The translations under genes and the position numbers were made by a program. Positions 45,361 to 53,423 of a stretch of 64,000 nt of DNA are shown here, piece by piece (position 1 is the first letter of the stretch; every line of letters starts with the position of its first letter). The stretch is from Prevotella sp. MA2016 (GTDB lineage: Bacteria > Bacteroidota > Bacteroidia > Bacteroidales > Bacteroidaceae). The notes under the pieces were generated by a model. It was given only the letters and a program-made list of their open reading frames with translations. It was not told the DNA's origin and did not search any database. The stretch spans positions 248,001 through 312,000 of the forward strand of contig NZ_JHUW01000007.1 in assembly GCF_000619825.1 (NCBI RefSeq), in the 5' to 3' direction.

Positions 45361-47370
45361 CTATTTTTTTAGAAAATCATCAGTTCGTGTTGGTGAATAC
45401 ATCTCCCAAAGCGAGGCAACGGTCCAGCCGGGAGCAAAGAGGTTATTATAGAATCCCTTACCGTTCATACCATAGTCCCAAGTGGTGTGCTGTACCACCT
45501 CGGGATAGAATCCAGGCAGTGCGATGCCGCAGAGACGCTCTGGTGTAGGCATCAGCTGACTGAGTGAGTTGAAGATCACATCGTGCATCTGCAGGAAGCG
45601 GGTGTTACCCTTCTGCTCGCCAAGCCACTTCACGATATGTGGCAACTCGAATACAAACACATCGATATGATTGTTCTCTACCGATACATTACTCCAGCCA
45701 CGGGTCTTCAGACCTAAGTCGCCCAGCATCTGTCCCTGAGCAAATGGCACATCCCACATGTAGTACCATGACAGAGCGAAATAAGCTGCCTTCTCACAGA
45801 GGTCGATATAGTGCTGACGCTCCTTACCCTTGGTCACGGCTGCCAGATAATAGGTAGCGGTGACGGCAGCAATAGCAGCCTCCTTATCCTCGCAGTTGGC
45901 ATCGAGGGTTGAAGAGAAATAATCACTCTTAGAAATGATGTTCTGCTCCAGGTAGTTCACGGTGCGGCGAGCAGCCTCCAGATACTGTTTCTTGCCGAAG
46001 TAGCGGTAGCCCATGACGAGTGCTGAGGTTGAAGATGGGGTGCTACCACCAGTGCCATCCACATCACTGCCATCGTCCTTATACTTACGGGCAAAGCTTC
46101 CATCAGCCTTCTGCAACTTCAGGAAGCCATCGAGGATAGTCTTAATCTTAGCCTCCCACTCGGGATGCTTACGCCCGTGGGCTTTCTCATATTTGAGATA
46201 GAGCAGGATGGCATAGACACCCTCCGACTGCTGACGGATAGAGTGAACCACTTTCTCGTCGAGGGGGAAGCCACGCTCAAAATTCACGTTATCATAGAAA
46301 TAGCCTGCACTGGTGAGTCCATGCTGCAGGTAGCTGTCAAGGATCTCCTGACCAGTTGCAACGATATCCTGCTCACCATGCTGCTCACCATACTCAATAG
46401 CATTGAAGGCATTGAGCAATACACGACCCACGAAACCAATCTGTGCCTCGGGGAAAGGCTTGCAATCGTTGGTGAGCAGTGTGTGACCAGAATGATACTT
46501 CAGTGGGAAGTTGCCAACATAGGCCTGACGGAAATAATTGGTCAGTCCCTTCTTCATCTCCTCAGGCGTAAAACGGGCCTTCAAAGGCTGTGGGTTCAAG
46601 TTGTCGAAACAACGCTGCCACATCATAGTGACATGCTGACCAAAATCCTTGGCTTCACTCTTGCTGATACGCCACTTAAGTGTCTTGGTCTGACCCTTCT
46701 CTATCTTAGCAAAAGCAAAGACAGGAGCGGCCAAGGTGAGCTTACGGATGTAGCGCTTGGGTGTCTCGATATATGGATAGCCGAAAGTGAGCTTGGCCTC
46801 CTGCTCCTCGCAGTCAAGACCCAGGTAACCTAATGAGGTCTCACCACTCAGGATAATCTCTCCCTGCTGATGGGTGGTCAGGCACTCCTGTGGTTTGTCG
46901 AGAATACGGATAACGGCCATTGATTTGCCATTAGCTTCATCATAGACGCTGGTCATTGGCGACGACAGACGATCCTCGCGAAAGTTCCAACTCTTCGAAG
47001 TATGGAATGAAGGCGCCTCCTTTGGCGAACGGAGGTTACGATGGTACCAGAAACCTGGCAGATAGAACTCACTGTCGGCCGACTTGATACCTGTGGCAAT
47101 TGCTGCACCTATATTATAATAGGTTGTAGCATTGGCACGGATGGTGAGGGCAAGAACTTTGCCATCGCCGTCGTCAGACAGTTGTTGACTGATACTCAGC
47201 GGCAATGTCTTACCCTGAGGAGCCTTCAGTTCATTGCCCTCAGCATGCAGACTAATCACTTCTGCAGGATTACCTGGCTGCTTGATGCTTATCTTCGTCT
47301 GAATATCAAAGGCAGACGCCGTAAGCGAAAAAACAGCTAAGGCCGAAACTAAAATTAATTTTCTGTTCAT
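45361..47370 (-). CDS. Secreted protein of unknown function with alpha/alpha-barrel-like C-terminus
   Basis: I do not recognise the family. It has a signal peptide (MNRKLILVSALAVFSLTASA). Residues about 20-270 look like beta-sandwich (RKLTLAAPVFAFAKIEKGQ, TKTLKWRISKSEAKD). Residues about 290-660 are helix-rich repeats such as GFVGRVLLNAFNAIEYGEQ, EGVYAILLYLKYEKAHG, LDGFLKLQKADGSFARKY, STSALVMGYRYFG and ATYYLAAVT, the usual rhythm of (alpha/alpha)6 glycoside hydrolase or lyase barrels. Conserved-looking acidic patches include DANCEDKEAA and KDDGSDVDGTG. It lies inside a GH43/GH31/SusCD operon, second from the promoter, so a role in the same glycan is likely. It could be an unassigned glycoside hydrolase. 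Confidence 0.75.
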   Translation of the reverse strand: MNRKLILVSALAVFSLTASAFDIQTKISIKQPGNPAEVISLHAEGNELKAPQGKTLPLSISQQLSDDGDGKVLALTIRANATTYYNIGAAIATGIKSADSEFYLPGFWYHRNLRSPKEAPSFHTSKSWNFREDRLSSPMTSVYDEANGKSMAVIRILDKPQECLTTHQQGEIILSGETSLGYLGLDCEEQEAKLTFGYPYIETPKRYIRKLTLAAPVFAFAKIEKGQTKTLKWRISKSEAKDFGQHVTMMWQRCFDNLNPQPLKARFTPEEMKKGLTNYFRQAYVGNFPLKYHSGHTLLTNDCKPFPEAQIGFVGRVLLNAFNAIEYGEQHGEQDIVATGQEILDSYLQHGLTSAGYFYDNVNFERGFPLDEKVVHSIRQQSEGVYAILLYLKYEKAHGRKHPEWEAKIKTILDGFLKLQKADGSFARKYKDDGSDVDGTGGSTPSSTSALVMGYRYFGKKQYLEAARRTVNYLEQNIISKSDYFSSTLDANCEDKEAAIAAVTATYYLAAVTKGKERQHYIDLCEKAAYFALSWYYMWDVPFAQGQMLGDLGLKTRGWSNVSVENNHIDVFVFELPHIVKWLGEQKGNTRFLQMHDVIFNSLSQLMPTPERLCGIALPGFYPEVVQHTTWDYGMNGKGFYNNLFAPGWTVASLWEMYSPTRTDDFLKK

Positions 47371-47403
47371 ATTTTAAAGTTTTTGTTGGTTTTATGTATT
47401 CTA

Positions 47404-48408
47404 CTATTTCGATAGATAATGGAATGTATCATCACTCACGCAAAAAGTGGTTCCAAGGTACTTCAATCCCACTACAGCTGTCTTACGAGGACTAACCTCT
47501 GTAAAACTCTGATGGGTATGGAACACATAATTCCAGTCACCATTGGCATCCTTAAAGATATCACCATGACCAGTACCATAATAGCCAATATTGGAACGAT
47601 TGATAACAGATTGCTTCGATTTGGCCCACGGTCCGTAAGGCGATGATGCTGTGGCTACTCCTACGGCATAGTCGATATTACGGAAGTCATTGGCCGAATA
47701 GAACATATAATAGGTATCGCCTATGTGCAGCACTGTTGGTCCTTCGGTTACCGGCCAATTGGCATTGGCAGTATTTTCCCATTGTTCAGTGGCATACACG
47801 CACTCTTTAGCAGTTTCTTCCTTAATACCCATCAGATCATCTGTCATCTCTGCCACGAAAATACGGTTACCATCCTGCAATCGTACATGATAGAGATACG
47901 CCTTACCATCTGTATCAAAGAACACAAAAGGATCAATAGCCTTACCAGGAGTAGCAATAGCCTTTTTTACATCCTGAGTGAAAGGCCCCTTTGGCGAGTT
48001 CGATTTTGCGACAGCAATCTGCTCATTGGCTGTATAGAACATATAATAGGTATTGCCTTTCTTAAATACTTGTGGTGCCCAAAAGCCTGTAGTACCGAAT
48101 GAAGTAGCACCAGACAAGCAGAAGCCATTGGCATTTCCAACAGGCCCCTGCCAAGTATTCAGGTCATTCGATTGGTAGACATAGAATCCGTAGCCAGAGT
48201 TACTAGCGGTGCCATATAAATAATATGTACCATCCTCATCAAGGAATATCGTTGGGTCGGCTTCTGTCAGAATCTCCTTCTTAGGTACTGCAGGAGCATC
48301 GGGAACCTGAATGACATCGTTACCAGTTTCATTCGAACTGCACGATGGCAAAACAGACAGCACTCCAAGAATAGTCAAAGACAATCGTAAGTTATGCTTT
48401 TTATACAT
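47404..48408 (-). CDS. GH43 lipoprotein (first gene of locus 3 operon)
   Basis: A predicted surface-anchored arabinofuranosidase/arabinanase-type enzyme. The ATG at 48408 gives MYKKHNLRLSLTILGVLSVLPSC, with lipobox LPSC; the upstream in-frame ATG would lie before the promoter. GH43 propeller residues: base Asp in TEADPTIFLDEDGTYYLYG, pKa-modulating Asp in AIDPFVFFDTDG, acid Glu in VTEGPTVLHIGDTYYMFYS. WAPQVFKKGNTYYMFYT is a further blade. At 334 aa it is a single catalytic domain. It is separated from the unknown 669-aa gene by 33 bp. Confidence 0.9.
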   Translation of the reverse strand: MYKKHNLRLSLTILGVLSVLPSCSSNETGNDVIQVPDAPAVPKKEILTEADPTIFLDEDGTYYLYGTASNSGYGFYVYQSNDLNTWQGPVGNANGFCLSGATSFGTTGFWAPQVFKKGNTYYMFYTANEQIAVAKSNSPKGPFTQDVKKAIATPGKAIDPFVFFDTDGKAYLYHVRLQDGNRIFVAEMTDDLMGIKEETAKECVYATEQWENTANANWPVTEGPTVLHIGDTYYMFYSANDFRNIDYAVGVATASSPYGPWAKSKQSVINRSNIGYYGTGHGDIFKDANGDWNYVFHTHQSFTEVSPRKTAVVGLKYLGTTFCVSDDTFHYLSK

Positions 48409-48446
48409 TTTAGTTATAATAAGAGTTGTTGATAAAGATTTCGCTG

Positions 48447-48454
48447 CAAAAATA
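48447..48454 (-). promoter_or_regulatory. Promoter -7 element (TATTTTTG) of the locus 3 operon
   Basis: Minus-strand TATTTTTG fits TAnnTTTG, 38 bp before the GH43 ATG. The 21-bp-period repeat lies directly upstream. Confidence 0.6.
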
Positions 48455-48475
48455 GACAAATAAGAATTTATGGGC

Positions 48476-48509
48476 GGGTAAAATTGTCCACGAAATGGGT
48501 AACATTGTC
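48476..48509. promoter_or_regulatory. Candidate HTCS operator: two 13-bp direct repeats with 21-bp period
   Basis: GGGTAAAATTGTC (48476-48488) and GGGTAACATTGTC (48497-48509) differ at one base and repeat every 21 bp, two helical turns. On the minus strand the pair sits just at and upstream of the -33 position of the locus 3 promoter, where an AraC-type activator would bind. The HTCS starts at 48586, on the other side. Confidence 0.6.
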
Positions 48510-48560
48510 AAAAGTACAGAAAAAATGAACATAATTATAGATTAATTCAGGATTAATCGC

Positions 48561-48568
48561 TAAATTTG
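48561..48568 (+). promoter_or_regulatory. Promoter -7 element (TAAATTTG) of the locus 3 HTCS gene
   Basis: TAAATTTG matches TAnnTTTG, 17 bp before the ATG at 48586. Confidence 0.65.
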
Positions 48569-48585
48569 CACACAGATATAACGAC

Positions 48586-51500
48586 ATGATGAAACATTTT
48601 TCTTTTATCCTTGTATGGCTCTTTATGAGTTTGTTGGCAGATGCTGCAGAATTTAAGTTCCAGCATCTTAACACATCATATGGTCTACCAAACCAACAGG
48701 TAGAGAGTCTGGTTCAGGATGAAGAAGGCTATATATGGATAGGTACGCGTAACGGACTGGCCAAATATGATGGCTACAACGTGGAGACCTACTATCATGT
48801 GGAAGGTGAGCAGCACTCGCTAGTGCATAACTTTGTTCATGGGCTGTTCGTAGATAGCAAGCGCCGGCTCTGGATTAGTACAGAGAATGGTGTAAGCCTG
48901 TATCGCCCGGAGACCAACGATTTTCGCAACTACCTCAACGTGCGTGGCTACTGCACCAACTTTGTGGAGACCAACGACGGACGCGTGCTGACGGGTTCGA
49001 ACCAGCTATATGCCTATGATGCCAAGATCGACTCTTTCGTGGTGATCCCCTCGCTCAATGCCGGCACGATAGCATCACTGTCGAGAGACAAGGCGGGTAA
49101 TATCTATGTCTCGGCCAGCGAGATGATCTTTTCGATGGATGCCAGTCTGACCAGGATTCTACCACTCAACGTGAGTATCAACGGCGGACAGCCTGCCAGC
49201 CACAACGCCATCCTTCCCCTATTGGTAGATTCGCGCCAACACCTCTGGATAGGCTGCAACGATGGTAGTGCCATCTGCTATAATCTGAAGACGCACGCCC
49301 AGCAACGCTATGCCGCCAACCAACTGACGGGGGGTATTGTACGCGTGATTAAAGAAGACAAGCAGCACCGCATCTGGTTTGGCACAGAGAACGGATTGCT
49401 CACATTGAATCCTGACGGCAGCAGCATCCTCACACAGAAAGGCTATGGCAGCGACGGACTCTCGGACAATGCTGTATATACCATCCTGGCCGACCGGCAG
49501 AACAACATCTGGATTGGTACTTACTTTGGAGGTGTTGACTTCTTGTCGAGCCAAAAGCCACAGTTCCGCCACTTTGAGCCAAGTGCCGCCAATGGCGAAC
49601 TAAAAGCGCGCATCCCACGCATGATCACCGAGACGGCACCAGGCATTTTCTGGATGGCTACCGAGGATCAGGGAGTGAACATCTACAACGCGTCATCGGG
49701 CCTCTTTACGCCATTCAACGGCATTCCTCATCTCGACTCTAACACACACAGCATCTACTACGATGCCAAACAGTCGGAAATATGGATAGGCACCCGATTC
49801 AAAGGACTCTACAGATATAATCTGCTGACTCATAAGACCACACAGTACTACCGAACCAAAGGACTCACATCAGAGGGTATCTTCTATCTGACCCGCGACA
49901 AGAACGGCCTACTGTGGGTGGCCACCATGGAGGGATTGCGCTATTATGATGACAAGACCGATACCTTCTGCGCATTAGGTCACGACCTGCTGGATCGCAC
50001 CTTTATCTACTCGCTGTTTGTGGATAGGCACAATCAACTATGGGCTTGCACGGTGGCATGTGGTGTATATTGCATCAGCAAAAACCAGATTAAAAACTAC
50101 AGTAAAGACAATGGTAGCGGACTGACCGACAATTATATCATCACAGCCTTCGAGGACTCGAAAGGCCGACTGTGGATTGGTACTAACAACAATGGTCTGT
50201 TCTGGCTTGACAGCCTCAACGGGAAAGTGCATCAAGCAGGCTCATGGATACCACGACAGTGCACCGTTTGTAGCATTGTTGAGGATAGAACAGGCTGCCT
50301 CTGGATTGGTACCGACCAGGGATTGTATAGCCACCGACTGAGCGACGGACACACCCGCTGCTTCTCGGCAGGGGCAGAGTTGCCTGTCAACCAGTTCAAC
50401 TTCACTTCATCCTATCTGGCTTCGGATGGCCGTGTGCTCATGGGCACCTTCGATGGTTTGATAGCATTTGTACCCAAGCAGATGCATGCCGAAGCAAAGA
50501 ATATGCATGTGCACTTTAAGAAGTTGTTTGTGAACGACCAAGTAAAACAGCAGATCGACTATACCGACCGTATCACGCTGAGCTATGAGGAGTCGCACTC
50601 GTTCCATATTGAATATGGTGTGGTGATGCCAGAGAATGTGCAGGGCATACAATACCAGATAAAGGTGGATGGCATAGATGCCGACTGGCGCGACGTGGGC
50701 ACAGAGCGACGGTTCTATGGCTATCTGCTCAGTCCGGGCACCTACCAACTGCACGTGAGAGCTAACAACAACGACAGCGACTGGGACGAATGCCCCGAGC
50801 GTACTCTCACCATCGTGATCAAGGCACCCTTCTATCTCTCAACCCTCGCCTACATCATCTACTTCATCTGCTTTGCAGCACTGGTAGGCGGCGGACTCTT
50901 CCTCTACAACCTGCGCATGAAGGAACGCAACAAGATCAGACTTACCAACATGGAGAAAGCTAAGGTTGAAGAGATCGACCGTATCAAATCAAACTTCTTC
51001 ACCATGGTTTCGCATGAACTGAAGACACCACTCTCGCTGATTATCGCACCACTGAAGAGCATCAGCGCATCGAAGATGGACAAGGAGATGAGCGAGTCGC
51101 TGAATATGGCCATCCGCAACTGTTCTAAGATGGAGCATCTGATTAATGAACTGGTGACATTCAACAAGATAGAATCCGACAACTTCCCATTCTACGTACA
51201 GCAGGGCAACCCCGTAGAGTTCGTCAGCGTCGTGGCCAGCAATTTCATCGAGGCCGTTTCTGCCAAAGGCCTACACCTGAATGTGAACTGTATGGACAAC
51301 GGAGAAGACGGTTGGTTTTCACCCTCATACATCGAGCATATCCTGAACAACCTGATGTCAAACGCCATCAAGTTTACTGGCAATGGCGGTTCTATCACCA
51401 TCAATGCTGAGATAACGCAACAGCCATCGTCGCCCGACCTCTACCTGAAGATGCAGGTGGCAGATACGGGTATCGGCATCATCAAGAGTGAGCAGGAGAC

Positions 51501-52572
51501 CATCTTCGACCGCTATTACCAAACCAAGCGTGGCTACGCCACCAACAGCAGTGGCTGGGGTATCGGCCTGGCACTGGTTCACCGCCTGGTAGAGATTCAC
51601 AAAGGCTCGGTATCGGTAGAAAGCGAACTGGGCAAGGGCAGCACCTTTACCGTGATGCTCAACATCTCGGGCCATGCCTTCTCCGACAAGAACAAGATAT
51701 CTGCCGACAGCGAACAAGCTACCGTAGATAACTACCTGAGCAAACTCGACGCCACGCAAGTGAACATAGCAGGAAATGCCATCTCTGCCACCACTTCCCC
51801 ATCGCCTACGGTTCCCACCAAGCAGACGCTCCTGGTGGTAGAAGACAATGAAGACATGCTGCACTTTCTGGAGCAACTGTTTGCAGCCGACTACAATGTG
51901 ATTACAGCCCCCGACGGTCAGCAGGCGTGGGATATCGCCATCAGTCGCACCGACATCGCCCTGGTGGTATCGGATGTAATGATGCCTGTGATGACAGGTG
52001 CCGAACTGTGCAACATGCTGAAGAGCAACATGAGCACCAGTCATATCCCCGTGATACTGCTCACGGCCAAGGGCGATCCAGAGGATGTGAAGGAGGGCTA
52101 TCGCAATGGTGCCGATGCCTATGTGCTGAAACCTTTCGACCCGGAATCCCTGTCACTGCAGATCTGCAACCTGCTCAGACTGATAGAGAACCGACAGAAA
52201 TCGATATTTGATGATGGCGAAGCAGAGGTGGAACAGAACGACAGTCTGACCCAGCTGGACCGCGACTTCATCCAGCGACTGATAGAATTGGTAGACAATA
52301 ATATCGGCAACGCCAACTTCTCGGTTACTGATATCACAACTGAACTGGGCATGAGCCGCAGTCTGCTGCACACCAAGATGAAGAATCTGATGAACACCTC
52401 GGCAGGCGACTATATCCGACACAAGCGCATCCAGAAAGCCTGTCAGATGATTGCCGACGGGCATAATGTATCAGAAACAGCCTACAGCTGTGGCTTTGCC
52501 GACCCGAACTATTTTTCGAAGGTATTCAAGAAAATGGTTGGCGTATCCCCATCAGAATACACCAATCACTAA
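48586..52572 (+). CDS. Hybrid two-component system sensor/regulator (HTCS), locus 3
   Basis: Predicted sensor and activator of the divergent operon. Signal peptide (FILVWLFMSLLADAA); Reg_prop propeller repeats (YIWIGTRNGLAKYDGY, RLWISTENGVSLY, RIWFGTENGLLTL, IWIGTYFGGVDF, LWIGTDQGLYS); Y_Y_Y domain (IQYQIKVDGIDADWRDVG); transmembrane segment at about 747-772; HisKA with His810 in MVSHELKTPLSL; HATPase_c (HILNNLMSNAIKFT, DTGIGI, GWGIGLALV); receiver with VEDNEDM and phospho-acceptor Asp1130 in VSDVMMPVMTG; AraC domain ending VSPSEYTNH. All catalytic residues are present. An ATG at 48589 is an equally possible start. The 1328 aa length is typical. Confidence 0.95.
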   Translation: MMKHFSFILVWLFMSLLADAAEFKFQHLNTSYGLPNQQVESLVQDEEGYIWIGTRNGLAKYDGYNVETYYHVEGEQHSLVHNFVHGLFVDSKRRLWISTENGVSLYRPETNDFRNYLNVRGYCTNFVETNDGRVLTGSNQLYAYDAKIDSFVVIPSLNAGTIASLSRDKAGNIYVSASEMIFSMDASLTRILPLNVSINGGQPASHNAILPLLVDSRQHLWIGCNDGSAICYNLKTHAQQRYAANQLTGGIVRVIKEDKQHRIWFGTENGLLTLNPDGSSILTQKGYGSDGLSDNAVYTILADRQNNIWIGTYFGGVDFLSSQKPQFRHFEPSAANGELKARIPRMITETAPGIFWMATEDQGVNIYNASSGLFTPFNGIPHLDSNTHSIYYDAKQSEIWIGTRFKGLYRYNLLTHKTTQYYRTKGLTSEGIFYLTRDKNGLLWVATMEGLRYYDDKTDTFCALGHDLLDRTFIYSLFVDRHNQLWACTVACGVYCISKNQIKNYSKDNGSGLTDNYIITAFEDSKGRLWIGTNNNGLFWLDSLNGKVHQAGSWIPRQCTVCSIVEDRTGCLWIGTDQGLYSHRLSDGHTRCFSAGAELPVNQFNFTSSYLASDGRVLMGTFDGLIAFVPKQMHAEAKNMHVHFKKLFVNDQVKQQIDYTDRITLSYEESHSFHIEYGVVMPENVQGIQYQIKVDGIDADWRDVGTERRFYGYLLSPGTYQLHVRANNNDSDWDECPERTLTIVIKAPFYLSTLAYIIYFICFAALVGGGLFLYNLRMKERNKIRLTNMEKAKVEEIDRIKSNFFTMVSHELKTPLSLIIAPLKSISASKMDKEMSESLNMAIRNCSKMEHLINELVTFNKIESDNFPFYVQQGNPVEFVSVVASNFIEAVSAKGLHLNVNCMDNGEDGWFSPSYIEHILNNLMSNAIKFTGNGGSITINAEITQQPSSPDLYLKMQVADTGIGIIKSEQETIFDRYYQTKRGYATNSSGWGIGLALVHRLVEIHKGSVSVESELGKGSTFTVMLNISGHAFSDKNKISADSEQATVDNYLSKLDATQVNIAGNAISATTSPSPTVPTKQTLLVVEDNEDMLHFLEQLFAADYNVITAPDGQQAWDIAISRTDIALVVSDVMMPVMTGAELCNMLKSNMSTSHIPVILLTAKGDPEDVKEGYRNGADAYVLKPFDPESLSLQICNLLRLIENRQKSIFDDGEAEVEQNDSLTQLDRDFIQRLIELVDNNIGNANFSVTDITTELGMSRSLLHTKMKNLMNTSAGDYIRHKRIQKACQMIADGHNVSETAYSCGFADPNYFSKVFKKMVGVSPSEYTNH

Positions 52573-52915
52573 GCAGCGCCTAGCAATTCGGCATGTGAAT
52601 AATCCGCACATAAGTTGAACTCATATTTTGTCAACTTATTCAGTACACTACATTCATTTTAAAGTGCTCAAAAATTCAAAAGTATCACTTTTTTAGGGGA
52701 TTATACACGTTTTTATGTAATACACATTAACAAAGTGCCGTGTATCCGAGTTGAAGAGATATAATCTTATACAGCAAAACAAGTTGTTTTGTTCTCTAAG
52801 AAGTTATCTCTTGCCAATCAAGAAGCTATCTTTTATAAAGTAAAACAACTTGTTTTACTGTAAGTGATAGTAGCGATAGATACGTAATATCTATCACCTG
52901 GCTTAACAATCTGAC
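52573..52915. other. 343-bp intergenic region rich in dyad symmetries, no gene seen
   Basis: Between the convergent HTCS and DUF6078-like genes. No plausible reading frame is present. It holds a 9-bp inverted repeat (ATAAGTTGA 52610-52618 with TCAACTTAT 52631-52639), possibly the HTCS transcript end; the 93-bp inverted-repeat element listed separately; and GATAGATA (52875-52882) with TATCTATC (52888-52895), a hairpin 20 bp past the DUF6078-like stop that could end that gene's transcript. None has a clear T-tract. Confidence 0.7.
52770..52862. repeat. 93-bp element with 24-bp terminal inverted repeats
   Basis: The left end 52770-52793 and the inverted right end 52839-52862 agree at 21 of 24 positions. 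Each end is itself a palindrome around one base (AAAACAA-G-TTGTTTT at 52776-52790 and AAAACAA-C-TTGTTTT at 52842-52856). Inside are two copies of AAGAAG(T/C)TATCT, starting at 52798 and 52820, period 22 bp. It could be a miniature inverted-repeat element, a structured RNA or a protein-binding site. Confidence 0.7.
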
Positions 52916-53332
52916 TTACCACAAGTAATCTTCCTCCTCGCCATCAAAGCGGATGGGGCCTTCCCAGCCATTGGCACGTATCACGCGCTCTATCAACTCT
53001 TGCTGTTCGGGGGTGATAAGACGCTGACCCTTGCGCATCTCAAAATACGGCTTGCGCCCCAACTTGGCGATAAGTTGCTGGCGGATTTTGGCTTCCATGT
53101 GGCCTGGCATGTCATAGTAGATATTAACAAAGCCCTTCTTCATCTTCACACGGATATCTTCGCGGTATTGCGGACAATCGTCGTTGGCAACTAAAGGATT
53201 GTGAGGGTTAATAGATAGGTACACAGTTCGACTGGGATCGGCATAACGACCTACCATCCAGCGAAGACAATGCTTGTGTAGCGGACAGTTATCGATAAAA
53301 CATATAGTATAGTGGTCAACTTTATCTTTCAT
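52916..53332 (-). CDS. Small cysteine-containing protein, DUF6078-like
   Basis: A 138-aa cytoplasmic protein without signal peptide, of unknown function. The start at 53332 (MKDKVDHYTICFIDNCPLHK) gives the CFIDNCPLHKHCLRW pattern with three Cys and two His that is characteristic of the DUF6078-like proteins of Bacteroidales as I remember them; the longer frame upstream runs through the promoter region. The middle part has VYLSINPHNPLVANDDCPQY and the C-terminus is acidic (FDGEEEDYLW). It is divergent from the O-acetylhomoserine gene. The promoter box ends 4 bp before the ATG, so the mRNA may be leaderless. Confidence 0.7.
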   Translation of the reverse strand: MKDKVDHYTICFIDNCPLHKHCLRWMVGRYADPSRTVYLSINPHNPLVANDDCPQYREDIRVKMKKGFVNIYYDMPGHMEAKIRQQLIAKLGRKPYFEMRKGQRLITPEQQELIERVIRANGWEGPIRFDGEEEDYLW

Positions 53333-53336
53333 GGGG

Positions 53337-53344
53337 CAAATATA
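53337..53344 (-). promoter_or_regulatory. Promoter -7 element (TATATTTG) directly before the DUF6078-like gene
   Basis: Minus-strand TATATTTG ends 4 bp before the ATG at 53332, implying a transcript that starts at or near the start codon. Confidence 0.5.
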
Positions 53345-53386
53345 CAAATAAAAATGGATTAACGCCAACTTTTGCAAATATTTTTG

Positions 53387-53394
53387 TATCTTTG
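53387..53394 (+). promoter_or_regulatory. Promoter -7 element (TATCTTTG) for the O-acetylhomoserine gene
   Basis: TATCTTTG matches the consensus, 29 bp before the ATG at 53424. The leader is too short for a riboswitch. Confidence 0.75.
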
Positions 53395-53423
53395 CAACCA
53401 AAATTTCTAAATTAAGGATCAAG

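Noticed and set aside
53333..53423. Possible SAM-type riboswitch before the O-acetylhomoserine gene
   Set aside because: The promoter lies 29 bp before the ATG, so the leader is far too short.
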